Assembly: GCF_965222285.1 (NCBI RefSeq)
Contig: NZ_OZ244942.1
Coordinates: forward strand, 868,001 to 932,000
Length of the DNA stretch: 64,000 bases
Direction: 5' to 3'
Origin: Tepidicaulis sp002389665
Lineage (GTDB): Bacteria; Pseudomonadota; Alphaproteobacteria; Parvibaculales; Parvibaculaceae
How positions within the stretch are numbered: the stretch's first letter is position 1; every line of letters starts with the position of its first letter. Positions 15,679 through 23,973 of this stretch are shown here, piece after piece. The notes under the pieces were generated by a model. That model searched no databases and was not told the origin of the DNA. It saw only the letters and a program-made list of their open reading frames with translations. The position numbers and the translations under genes were made by a program.

Positions 15679-16806
15679 TTAAGCGGCGAGCCGCCGGACA
15701 ATCACATTGCCCGCCGAATAACCGGCGCCGAAGGAGCAGATCACGCCGAGCGCACCTTCGGGCAAATCATCGGAGAACTGGCTGAAGGCGATGATGGAGC
15801 CGGCCGAGCTCGTATTGGCGTATTCATGCAGGATGTTGGGCTGTTCTTCGGGCGAAGGATCGCGGCCCAGCACTTTCCGGCCGATGAAATCGTTCATGTT
15901 GATATTGGCCTGGTGCAGCCACATGCGTTTCAGCTCGGCGGGGTCGAGCTTGTTCTCGGCCAGATGGTCGGTGATGAGCTGGGCGACCATGGGCACCACT
16001 TCCTTGAAGACCTTGCGTCCTTCCTGCACGAAAAGCTTGTCGTCGAGGTTCATTGCTTCGGGTGCGGCGCGGTTCAGGAAGCCGAAATTGTTGCGGATAT
16101 TGTTGGAGAATTTCGTCAGCAGCTTGGTGCCGAGAATTTCCCAGGCATGTTTCGATTTTGCCTGGTCCGCGCGTTCCACGATAATGGCAGTGCACACATC
16201 GCCGAAAATAAAATGGCTGTCGCGGTCCCGGAAGTTGAGATGGCCCGAGCAGATTTCAGGATCGACGACGAGCACGCAGTTCGCCCCGCCGGACTGCACC
16301 ATGTCATGGGCAGCCTTGATGCCGAAGGTGGCCGAGGAACAGGCGACATTCATGTCGAAGCCGAAGCCGTCGATGCCGAGCAGGTCCTGCACTTCAACGG
16401 CAATGGCCGGGTAGGGGCGCTGCAGGTTGGAACAGGCGACGATGACGGCGTCGATGTCTTGCGGTTTCTTGCCGGCCTGGGCCATCGCCTTTTTGGCGGC
16501 GTCCACCGACATTTCCGCCAGGATCGAGGGCTCGTCATTCGAGCGTTCCGGCAGGCGCGGGCACATGATGTCGGGATCGAGAATGCCTTCCTTGTCCATC
16601 ACGTACCGGCTCTTGATGCCGGAGGCTTTGACGATGAATTCGGTGCTGGAAGGCGAAAGCGCCTCCACTTCCCCGGCTTCGATCTTGGCCTTGTTGGCCT
16701 CGTTGAAGCGGCGCACATATTCATTGAAGGATTCCACCAGCTCTTCATTGCTGATGGAGTTGGGCGGCGTAAAAACACCGGTCCCGCTAATCACGACTTT
16801 TGTCAC
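15679..16806 (-). CDS. Beta-ketoacyl-ACP synthase III-like enzyme
   Basis: A thiolase-fold condensing enzyme of about 375 aa. The full triad of the FabH group is present: Cys in NVACSSATFG (C156), His in WLHQANINM (H298) and Asn in YANTSSAGS (N331), numbered from the GTG at 16806. It is longer than E. coli FabH (about 317 aa), with an insertion after the first strand (about 20-75). It therefore probably belongs to a FabH-like paralogue class with another acyl substrate. The GTG at 16806 is preferred because the fold begins immediately after it; the frame extends to 16902 upstream. It stands alone, convergent with the stress operon. Confidence 0.85.
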   Translation of the reverse strand: MTKVVISGTGVFTPPNSISNEELVESFNEYVRRFNEANKAKIEAGEVEALSPSSTEFIVKASGIKSRYVMDKEGILDPDIMCPRLPERSNDEPSILAEMSVDAAKKAMAQAGKKPQDIDAVIVACSNLQRPYPAIAVEVQDLLGIDGFGFDMNVACSSATFGIKAAHDMVQSGGANCVLVVDPEICSGHLNFRDRDSHFIFGDVCTAIIVERADQAKSKHAWEILGTKLLTKFSNNIRNNFGFLNRAAPEAMNLDDKLFVQEGRKVFKEVVPMVAQLITDHLAENKLDPAELKRMWLHQANINMNDFIGRKVLGRDPSPEEQPNILHEYANTSSAGSIIAFSQFSDDLPEGALGVICSFGAGYSAGNVIVRRLAA

Positions 16807-16985
16807 GCGTTCCCACCCGGTCGTTGCGCTTCGCATGAAATGGCCGGTTTGCGGCCCGGCCTTGTTGACCCATAGTCTGGTTCGCGCGAAGCGGTATCTC
16901 AAACTATATGACGATGCTCAGAAAATAGGCGACTAAGGCCTTTATGGCTATAGGCTTACTGAGATTGCAGTAAACAGGGGGCAGA

Positions 16986-17624
16986 ATGGCGGATTTAGCG
17001 GGGCGCGCGGGCACCGAAGCGGCAGGGGAAACGCTGGAGATGGTCTGGCGCGCGGTGCGCGCGGCGCTGGAAGGGGCGGCAAAGCCCGGCGCGGCCTTCA
17101 ACAAATCCGTGCTCGCAACGCGCGGGCTGGACGGCAGCCCGCAGGCGCGCACCATCATCCTGCGCGAGGTGGATGTGAGCACCGGCCTCATCCGCCTTCA
17201 CACCGATGCCCGCTCGGCCAAATGCGCGGAAATTCAAGCCTGCCCCGACGTTACCTTGCTCGGTTATGATAGCGAGGGGGATGTGCAACTGCGCATCAAG
17301 GCGAAAGGCGCCGTGCATATAAGAGATGCGGTGGCGGATGCGGCCTGGGAAGGGGCGAGCGATTCCAGCCTGCGCGCCTATCTTGTGGAAGCGGCGCCCG
17401 GAACCGCCCGCGCCGCGCCTGGCACCGGCCTGCCGGGAGATGCGGAAGGGCGCATTCCCGCGCGTGCCCGCCTCGAAGACGGGCGCGATAATTTTGCCGT
17501 GATCCGGCTTCAGATCGCGGAAATCGACTGGCTGAGGCTGGCCCGGGAAGGGAATCGCCGCGCGCGTTTCACATTTGCGGGGGGCAAGGGGGGCACGCGC
17601 GCGGGCGATTGGCTTCAGCCATAG
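16986..17624 (+). CDS. Pyridoxamine 5'-phosphate oxidase-family flavoprotein
   Basis: A 212-aa FMN-binding split-barrel protein. ATRGLDGSPQARTIILREVD and LHTDARSAKCAEI correspond to the FMN-contacting strands of PdxH-type enzymes. The C-terminal segment (DGRDNFAVIRLQIAEIDWLRLAREGNRR) matches PNPOx-like proteins whose partner strand differs from true PdxH. A second, more typical pdxH lies at 56593-57231, so this copy probably has another flavin role. It is divergent from the KAS III-like gene. Confidence 0.82.
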   Translation: MADLAGRAGTEAAGETLEMVWRAVRAALEGAAKPGAAFNKSVLATRGLDGSPQARTIILREVDVSTGLIRLHTDARSAKCAEIQACPDVTLLGYDSEGDVQLRIKAKGAVHIRDAVADAAWEGASDSSLRAYLVEAAPGTARAAPGTGLPGDAEGRIPARARLEDGRDNFAVIRLQIAEIDWLRLAREGNRRARFTFAGGKGGTRAGDWLQP

Positions 17625-17635
17625 CTCGCCGGGCT

Positions 17636-18277
17636 TTACGAATTAACGGCTTTCTTCTGCGTCTCGCTGGGTTTGTTTTCGGGCGAACCGGATTTGGCGC
17701 CCGCTTTCGGCGTGCCGACATCGAGCTCGCCCGTCAGCTGGCCGCCCTGTTCCACGCGCAACTCGCCGTAATGGATCGTGCCGCGCACTTTCCCGGTCGA
17801 TTTGATCGCAAGGCAGCCTTTTACGTTGAGCGTGCCGTCGAAATTCCCCTCGATCTCCGCTTCATCGACATTGGCCTGGCCTTTGACGACGCCGCTTTCA
17901 CCGACCGTGAGCGAGCCCGATTCGATTTCCGCTTCCACATTCCCCTCGATGACCAAAGCCTCGCAGGAGCGGATCTCGCCTTTCAGGTCGAGGCCGCGGC
18001 CCACATGCAAATGCGCGTGGCGCTCGTTCTGGGCCTGAGCTTGCGGCTGGGATTGCGGCGCGCCGCCCAGCGTGCGCACCGGCGGGCGTTTCATTTCGTA
18101 AGCAGGAATGGACCGGCCCGTAGTTTCCCCCGCCGTATCGGATAAAGATGACGCCATCGTTTTATCGTCCTTCTTCTCTTCGCTTGATTTTTCGGAATTG
18201 GATTTTTCGGTGCTGAACGCGTCGGAAGATGTGCGCGACGACCCCGCACTCTGTTTTTGTGATGAGCGCGAAAACAT
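17636..18277 (-). CDS. Bactofilin (polymer-forming cytoskeletal protein)
   Basis: A 213-aa bactofilin. After a Ser/Glu/Lys-rich, probably disordered N-terminus (about 1-95), residues about 100-185 form the beta-helical bactofilin domain, seen as repeated short strands with Gly turns: GEIRSCEALVIEGNVEAEIE, SLTVGESGVVKGQANVDEAE, GTLNVKGCLAIKSTGKVRG. A polar tail follows. Bactofilins assemble nucleotide-free filaments that organise cell-wall enzymes or polar structures. The ATG at 18277 has GGGGAG 5 nt upstream. Confidence 0.92.
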   Translation of the reverse strand: MFSRSSQKQSAGSSRTSSDAFSTEKSNSEKSSEEKKDDKTMASSLSDTAGETTGRSIPAYEMKRPPVRTLGGAPQSQPQAQAQNERHAHLHVGRGLDLKGEIRSCEALVIEGNVEAEIESGSLTVGESGVVKGQANVDEAEIEGNFDGTLNVKGCLAIKSTGKVRGTIHYGELRVEQGGQLTGELDVGTPKAGAKSGSPENKPSETQKKAVNS

Positions 18278-18370
18278 AATCACTCCCCAATTGTCATTAA
18301 GAACCGGGAAGAGCGTAAGAATGTAATGAGGCTGCGATGCGGAACGAATGTGGCGAAAGAGTGATAGGTC

Positions 18371-18955
18371 TTATTTTCTCATTGCAAGTTGCGCACAATC
18401 GCCGTGACGGAAGCATGTCGTCATGTGATCGTTCACAAGCCCGCTTGCTTGCGCGAAGGCATAGACGATCGTCGGTCCACAGAATTTAAAGCCGCGGCGT
18501 TTGAGTTCTTTGGAAAGCGCGCGGCTCATCTCCGTTTCCGCTGGCACCTCTTTCATCGATGTGAAGCGGTTTTGCTTCGGTGTGCCGTCTGCAAAGTCCC
18601 AGATGAAATCGGAAAAACTTCCCTCTTTCTCCATAATATCGAGATAGGCCCTGGCGCTGCCGATCGCCGCTTCGATTTTGCCGCGATGACGGATGATGCC
18701 GGCATCCTGCAACAGGCTTTCGACTTTCTTCGGCGTGTAGCGCGCTATTCTTTCAGGATCAAAGCCGTCGAAGGCGGCGCGGAAGTTTTCGCGCTTTCGC
18801 AAAATGGTTATCCAGGAAAGCCCGGCCTGAAAGCCTTCGAGCAGAAGCTTTTCAAAAAGCGCGCGGTCGTCATATTCCGGCACGCCCCATTCTTCATCAT
18901 GATAGGCGAGGTAAAGCGCGTCCTCACCCGGCCAGCTGCAGCGCGTCGGGCTCAT
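18371..18955 (-). CDS. tag: DNA-3-methyladenine glycosylase I
   Basis: A 194-aa base-excision repair enzyme that removes 3-methyladenine from alkylated DNA. The structural zinc ligands fit Tag: C6 and H19 near the N-terminus (RCSWPG, YHDEEWG) and H177 and C181 near the C-terminus (NDHMTTCFRH). The base-binding Glu and Trp correspond to E40 and W48 in LLEGFQAGLSW. It overlaps ygfZ upstream by 4 bp, suggesting translational coupling. Confidence 0.96.
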   Translation of the reverse strand: MSPTRCSWPGEDALYLAYHDEEWGVPEYDDRALFEKLLLEGFQAGLSWITILRKRENFRAAFDGFDPERIARYTPKKVESLLQDAGIIRHRGKIEAAIGSARAYLDIMEKEGSFSDFIWDFADGTPKQNRFTSMKEVPAETEMSRALSKELKRRGFKFCGPTIVYAFAQASGLVNDHMTTCFRHGDCAQLAMRK

Positions 18956-19851
18956 GCGTCGTTCTCATCCTCGTTGCCGGATGTCTCAAGCGTGAAATCC
19001 GCCCAGTCCGGCAGATGAATGTGCAAAACGCTATCGCCGGCCTGCAGTTTGCCGGCCGCTTGCGCGGTCTTGATCTGAATGAGCGCGTGGGAGCCAAGCA
19101 CGGAGAGGACTTCGCCGACAGTGCGCCCCTCCCGCGTCACCGCCTCGCCGGGGGCAAGGTCTTCGCCTTGAATTTCGGCGGGCAGAATGCGTTTGCGCAC
19201 CTGGCCGCGCCGCTTCGTGCGCGAGGCGACTTCCTGGCCGACGAAACACCCTTTTTTGAAATCGAAGGCGTGCAGTGAATCGAGATTGGCTTCGAGAGGA
19301 AAGGTCTTTTCCGGCAAGAGCTCGAAACCGGCTTCCGGCACGCCGAGCGCCATGCGCTTTTCATGGTAGGCGTCGGCGCCGGTGAGCTCATAGCCGCCGT
19401 CGCGCAGACAAAGCTCGGCCGTCTCGCGCGGCAGAATGACCCGTTTGCCAAGCGCAGGCAGGCGCGGGTCTACATAAGTGACGCCGCAGAGTCCGTCTTC
19501 GGCTGCGCCGGGTGCGCTCTCGTGGCCCTCATCGAGCAGCACGGCCACGGCATCGTTCCCGCTTTGATCCGCGAGTTCTACTTTCGCGCGCAGCTTATAG
19601 AAGAAGAGGCGCTTCAGAATCTCTTTCGCGCGGGCCGCTTCGCAATCGGCCAGATAGCCGTCTCCGTCCTTGATCAGAAAAAGATCGAAGAGGAATTTGC
19701 CCTGCGGCGTCTGCATGAGCGTATAGACGGCGCAGTCCTCGCTTACGAGATCCATGTTCTGCGTCAAAAGCCCTTGCAGGAAGGAATGGGCATCCGGTCC
19801 CGATATCCGCAGAATACCGCGCTCCGGCAAGAGGCAGGCACGTGAGGCCAT
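18952..19851 (-). CDS. ygfZ: YgfZ-like folate-binding protein (Fe-S cluster assembly/repair)
   Basis: A 299-aa GcvT-fold protein of the YgfZ/IBA57 group, which helps assemble or maintain [4Fe-4S] enzymes using tetrahydrofolate. The hallmark KGCFVGQE with its reactive Cys is at about residues 200-207. I prefer the ATG at 19851 over the upstream GTG at 19860 because AAAGG is correctly spaced only for the ATG. It is coupled to tag by a 4-bp overlap and is divergent from the GT9 gene. Iron-sulfur enzymes such as NadA and the RlmD-type methyltransferase in this window are plausible clients (inference). Confidence 0.92.
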   Translation of the reverse strand: MASRACLLPERGILRISGPDAHSFLQGLLTQNMDLVSEDCAVYTLMQTPQGKFLFDLFLIKDGDGYLADCEAARAKEILKRLFFYKLRAKVELADQSGNDAVAVLLDEGHESAPGAAEDGLCGVTYVDPRLPALGKRVILPRETAELCLRDGGYELTGADAYHEKRMALGVPEAGFELLPEKTFPLEANLDSLHAFDFKKGCFVGQEVASRTKRRGQVRKRILPAEIQGEDLAPGEAVTREGRTVGEVLSVLGSHALIQIKTAQAAGKLQAGDSVLHIHLPDWADFTLETSGNEDENDA

Positions 19852-19998
19852 GAGTGTCACCTTTCCGTTGGCCTTCAGATTTAGGCTCCCTTGCGCCCGG
19901 ACGCAACGGGGTTACCGGATTGTGAGCGCTATCGCAGTGCTTGGCACATGTTCTGCGACTTCGTATAACCGGTGAGCTTCTGGGGATGAAAGAAGTCG

Positions 19999-20961
19999 AT
20001 GCGTATACTTTTTATCAGCTCGAGTTACTTGGGCGATGCGGTTCTCACCACCGGGGTGCTGGCTCATTTGATGGCGCAGTATCCCGGCGCGCGCTTCACC
20101 GTGGCTTGCGGGCCGGGGCCGGCGGATCTTTTCCGCGCCAATCCCCAGGTCGAGCATGTCCATGTGATGCGCAAGAAACGCCGCTCGGGTCATTGGATCG
20201 ACCTTCTGAAGGAGGTCTGGGCGCAGCGCTGGTCCATGGTTGTGGACCTGCGCGGCTCGGCGACGTCCTATGTGCTGCGCACCTGGCGGCGCCGGGTGCT
20301 GCGGCCCAATCATTCGCTCCACCGGGTGCCGCATATCGGCTCGGTGCTGGGGCTCGATCCGCCGCCATGCCCCACGGTCTGGCTGACGAAAGAGGCCGAG
20401 GCGCGCGCCGCCGAGCTCATTCCGGACGGGCGCAAGGTGCTCATCATCGGCCCGACGGCCAATTGGCCGAAGAAAATGTGGCCCTCGGAGCGCTATGCGG
20501 ACTTCGCGCTGCGGATCACGGCGCCGGGCGCCCCGCTCGACGGCGCGGACATCATGCTCCAGGGCGGTCCCGGCGAGCAGGACCAGATCGGCCCGATTTA
20601 TGAAGCGATCCCGAAAGAGCGGCTGATCGATCAGGTGGGCTCCGACCTTGTGACGGCGGCTGCTTGTTTTAGGCGCGCGGCGCTTTATGTCGGTAATGAT
20701 TCCGGTCTGATGCATCTGGCAGCGGCGGCGGGGGCGCCCACCCTTGGTCTTTTCGGCCCCACCCAGGAAAATCTCTATGCGCCCTGGGGCGAACATGCCG
20801 CCTTTGTGCGCGGCCCGCGCTGCCTGGAGGAAATCGAGGCCGATCCCGCCTTCGACCGCAACAGCCCCGATTGCGCGATGGGCGATTTGACGGTCGAAGC
20901 GGTCTATGATGCAGCGGTTACATTGCTTGAGAAGACAAGAGGAAAGGCCGGCCCCCGATGA
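19999..20961 (+). CDS. Glycosyltransferase family 9 (heptosyltransferase-like)
   Basis: A 320-aa GT-B enzyme of family 9. The N-terminal MRILFISSSYLGDAVLTTGVL is the standard first strand of heptosyltransferases. The C-terminal sugar-nucleotide site is seen in GPTANWPKKMWPSERYADFA and YVGNDSGLMHLAAAAGAPTLGLFGPT. It probably adds a heptose or other sugar to lipopolysaccharide core at the inner membrane. It overlaps the next gene by 4 bp, an unusual pairing with an amidohydrolase. Confidence 0.9.
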   Translation: MRILFISSSYLGDAVLTTGVLAHLMAQYPGARFTVACGPGPADLFRANPQVEHVHVMRKKRRSGHWIDLLKEVWAQRWSMVVDLRGSATSYVLRTWRRRVLRPNHSLHRVPHIGSVLGLDPPPCPTVWLTKEAEARAAELIPDGRKVLIIGPTANWPKKMWPSERYADFALRITAPGAPLDGADIMLQGGPGEQDQIGPIYEAIPKERLIDQVGSDLVTAAACFRRAALYVGNDSGLMHLAAAAGAPTLGLFGPTQENLYAPWGEHAAFVRGPRCLEEIEADPAFDRNSPDCAMGDLTVEAVYDAAVTLLEKTRGKAGPR

Positions 20962-22292
20962 GCAAAACCTATGACCTTCTGATCCGCGGCGGAATCATCG
21001 TCAATCATGACGGGCAAAGACCGGGGGATGTGGCGGTCAAGGATGGGAAGATCGCGGCGATCGGTCAGATCGGGGCAGCGGATGCCGCAGAAGTGATCGA
21101 CGCGCAGGGCCTGCATGTGCTGCCCGGCGTTATCGACAGCCAGGTGCATTTGCGTGAGCCTGGGGCGGCGCATAAGGAAGATCTGGAATGCGGCGGGCGC
21201 GCCGCTGTCAAAGGCGGGGTGACGGGCGTCTTCGAAATGCCCAATACCAAGCCGCCGACGACGACGCCCGAAGCGCTGGCCGATAAAGTCTCCCGCGCGC
21301 GCCACCGTATGTATTGCGATTTTGCTTTCTATGCCGGCGCGACGACGGAAAACGCCAAGGAGCTGCCGGAGCTGGAGCGCCAGCCGGGCTGCTGCGGCAT
21401 CAAGGTTTTCATGGGCTCGTCCACCGGTAATCTGCTCGTGCCGGACGATGATCATGTGCGCGAGGTGCTGCGCAATCTGACCCGCCGCGCTGCCTTTCAC
21501 TCCGAAGACGAGTTCCGCCTGCGCGAGCGCCGCCCGCTTGCCGAAACCGGCAATGTGCACACGCATCCGGTCTGGCGCGATCATATCGCCGCGATCCAGT
21601 GCACCGAGCGCCTCGTGCAGCTGGCGCGTGAGGAAGGCAAGCGCATTCATGTGCTGCATATTTCAACCGCCGAGGAAATGGACATTCTCGCCGCTCACAA
21701 GGACATTGCGACGGTGGAAACGACGCCGCAGCATCTCACTCTTGTGGCGCCTGACTGTTACGATGAAATCGGCACGCTTGCGCAGATGAACCCGCCGATC
21801 CGCGATGCCCATCACCGTGAGGGCATCTGGCGGGGCGTGGCCGCAGGCATTGTCGATGTCATCGGCTCCGACCATGCGCCTCATACGCTGGAAGAAAAAT
21901 CCCACACCTATCCCAATTCCCCTTCCGGTATGCCCGGTGTGCAAACGCTGGTGCCGATCATGCTCGATCATGTAAACGCGGGCCGGCTGACACTCGAGCG
22001 CTTCGTCGATCTGACCTCCCACGGGCCGAACCGGATTTTCGGCATCGCCGGCAAAGGCCGCCTTGCGGTCGGCTATGATGCCGACATCACCATTGTCGAC
22101 ATGAAGAAAAAGCACACGATCGAGAACAAGTGGATCGAAAGCCGCGCGGGCTGGACGCCGTTCGACGGCAAGACCGTCACAGGCTGGCCCATCGGCACCA
22201 TCGTGCGCGGCCACAAAGTCATGTGGGAAGACGAAATTCTGGGCGCGGCGCCGGGCGAGCCTATGCGCTTCCTCGAAGCGCTGGGCGCGTGA
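20958..22292 (+). CDS. Dihydroorotase-type amidohydrolase with Gln in place of the first metal His
   Basis: A 444-aa member of the class I dihydroorotase/amidohydrolase family. Conserved features: the N-terminal GVIDSQVHLREPG, EMPNTKPPTT, the carboxylysine region GIKVFMGSSTG, HVLHISTAEE and the active-site SDHAPHT. In the canonical HxH metal motif the first His is replaced by Gln (Q62 in SQVHLR). From memory a Gln at this place also occurs in other alphaproteobacterial homologues annotated as dihydroorotase. It could make dihydroorotate in pyrimidine synthesis or be a non-PyrC paralogue; the coupling with a glycosyltransferase gene does not decide. Confidence 0.85.
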   Translation: MSKTYDLLIRGGIIVNHDGQRPGDVAVKDGKIAAIGQIGAADAAEVIDAQGLHVLPGVIDSQVHLREPGAAHKEDLECGGRAAVKGGVTGVFEMPNTKPPTTTPEALADKVSRARHRMYCDFAFYAGATTENAKELPELERQPGCCGIKVFMGSSTGNLLVPDDDHVREVLRNLTRRAAFHSEDEFRLRERRPLAETGNVHTHPVWRDHIAAIQCTERLVQLAREEGKRIHVLHISTAEEMDILAAHKDIATVETTPQHLTLVAPDCYDEIGTLAQMNPPIRDAHHREGIWRGVAAGIVDVIGSDHAPHTLEEKSHTYPNSPSGMPGVQTLVPIMLDHVNAGRLTLERFVDLTSHGPNRIFGIAGKGRLAVGYDADITIVDMKKKHTIENKWIESRAGWTPFDGKTVTGWPIGTIVRGHKVMWEDEILGAAPGEPMRFLEALGA

Positions 22293-22311
22293 GTTAGGCG
22301 CTCAACCGGCC

Positions 22312-22752
22312 TTAGCCCTCATAGCCCGGGCCGAGCGGCTGGCCGTAGGAAAATTCGACCACACGTCCGTCAGGGTCTTTAAGCGCGCAGAAATAACCCA
22401 CCGGCGGGGGCAGGTCCCGCGGCTCCCAGAAAAGATGCGCCTTGCCTTTCTCGGCAATCTCATCGACCGCCTTGCGGCTGTCCAGCGCAAAGCCAAGATG
22501 GCTCATATCGTGCTCGGGCTGAGGATCGGGCCTGCCACCTGCAATCAGCACGAACACGAATTCATGTTCCTTGCCGGGTTCGGCCAGCCAGATCACGCGG
22601 ATACCGTCATTTTCCCGCTCATGCACATTCTCCATGCCGCAAAAGCGCATGTAGAAGGTCGCCGTTTTGTCGATATCGGCGGTATGAAAGGCCATATGGG
22701 TGAAGGCCGGGCGGAAAAGGGCGCGTGTTCCTGCAGTTTCGGTTTCATTCAT
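22312..22752 (-). CDS. VOC-superfamily (glyoxalase-like) protein
   Basis: A 146-aa protein of the vicinal oxygen chelate superfamily. It opens with FTHMAFHTADIDKTATFY, the usual first beta-alpha unit, and ends with YFCALKDPDGRVVEFSYG, the usual last strand with its metal-site Glu. Such proteins include lactoylglutathione lyases, dioxygenases and binding proteins; the substrate is not predictable. It converges with the dihydroorotase-type gene, with 19 bp between the stops. Confidence 0.88.
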   Translation of the reverse strand: MNETETAGTRALFRPAFTHMAFHTADIDKTATFYMRFCGMENVHERENDGIRVIWLAEPGKEHEFVFVLIAGGRPDPQPEHDMSHLGFALDSRKAVDEIAEKGKAHLFWEPRDLPPPVGYFCALKDPDGRVVEFSYGQPLGPGYEG

Positions 22753-22938
22753 GAAGATGCCTCCGGGTTTGAGGAATCCCCTGCCGCCTATAGTCTAGCA
22801 GCCCTTGGTGGGCCCGGCCATTGCGCGACTTGACCGTGAGGGCGTTTTGGGGTCGTGTGAGGGCCAAATTCGCGGGGGAATCCCCGTAAAACGGGGGCGT
22901 GAAGACCCCCAGTACATAAGTCTAGAGGGATGGCATTG

Positions 22939-23931
22939 ATGAGCGAGACGTTCCGCGCGCTGCTGGTGACGAAAACCGATGACGGGCAGAAATCCGAGAT
23001 CGTGGATTTCAACGAGGCCGATTTGATGGAAGGCGATGTCTCCGTCGATATCGCCGCCTCCACGATCAATTTCAAAGACGGTCTGGCGCTGACCGGCGCC
23101 TCGCCCATCATCCGCAAGCCCGCGCTTATTCCGGGCATCGACTTTTCGGGCACCGTCACCGCCTCGGACAATCCGAACTTCAAGCCGGGCGACAAAGTCG
23201 TGCTCAACGGCTGGGGTGTCGGCGAAGGTCATCATGGCGGCTATGCGGAAAAAGCCCGTGTCAAAGGCGACTGGCTGGTGAAACTGCCGGAGGGCCTTTC
23301 CCTCGAGCAGGCCATGGCCATCGGCACCGCCGGGTATACGGCCATGCTCTCGGTGCTTGGCCTTGAAAAGCAGGGCGTTAAACCCGGCGACGGCGATGTG
23401 CTGGTGACGGGCGCGGCCGGGGGCGTCGGCTCCGTTGCCATCGCGCTTCTTTCCAAGCTCGGCTACCGGGTTCTTGCCTCCACGGGCCGCGCCTCGGAAG
23501 CCGATTATCTGAAAAGCCTCGGCGCAGCGGAAATCATCGACCGCGCGGAGCTTTCCGAAAAAGGCAAACCGCTCGGCAAGGAGCGCTGGGCCGCGGCGGT
23601 GGATGCCGTCGGCTCCCACACGCTTGCCAATGTGCTCGCGCAAACCGCTTATGGCGGCACGGTCACGGCGTGCGGTCTGGCGCAGGGGCCGGATCTGCCT
23701 GCCACCGTCATGCCCTTTATCCTGCGCGGGGTAAAGCTGATCGGCATCGATTCCGTTATGGCGCCGAAAGCGGCCCGCGAAGAGGCCTGGGCGCGGCTTG
23801 CCAAGGACCTCGACCTGAAAAAACTCGACGCGATGACGACGAAGGCCGGGCTTGGCGATCTGCCGAAACTGGCCGGGGACATTCTGGCCGGCAAGGTGCG
23901 CGGGCGCATGGTGATCGACGTCAAGGCGTAA
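22939..23931 (+). CDS. AcuI/YhdH-type MDR oxidoreductase (acrylyl-CoA reductase-like)
   Basis: A 330-aa zinc-independent medium-chain reductase of the YhdH/YhfP/AcuI group. It has IDFSGTVTASDNPNFKPGDKV, the tyrosine-containing GTAGYTAML segment, and the NADP-binding VTGAAGGVGSVAIALL. AcuI reduces acryloyl-CoA to propionyl-CoA with NADPH; other members act on quinones or enones. I chose the ATG at 22939 because GAGGG is 9 nt upstream; the ATG at 22930 directly abuts it. First gene of a four-gene operon ending at the terminator near 28150. Confidence 0.88.
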   Translation: MSETFRALLVTKTDDGQKSEIVDFNEADLMEGDVSVDIAASTINFKDGLALTGASPIIRKPALIPGIDFSGTVTASDNPNFKPGDKVVLNGWGVGEGHHGGYAEKARVKGDWLVKLPEGLSLEQAMAIGTAGYTAMLSVLGLEKQGVKPGDGDVLVTGAAGGVGSVAIALLSKLGYRVLASTGRASEADYLKSLGAAEIIDRAELSEKGKPLGKERWAAAVDAVGSHTLANVLAQTAYGGTVTACGLAQGPDLPATVMPFILRGVKLIGIDSVMAPKAAREEAWARLAKDLDLKKLDAMTTKAGLGDLPKLAGDILAGKVRGRMVIDVKA

Positions 23932-23973
23932 GGCATTCAACAACAAAGAAACGAACTCTGGGAGGAAGAGGCC

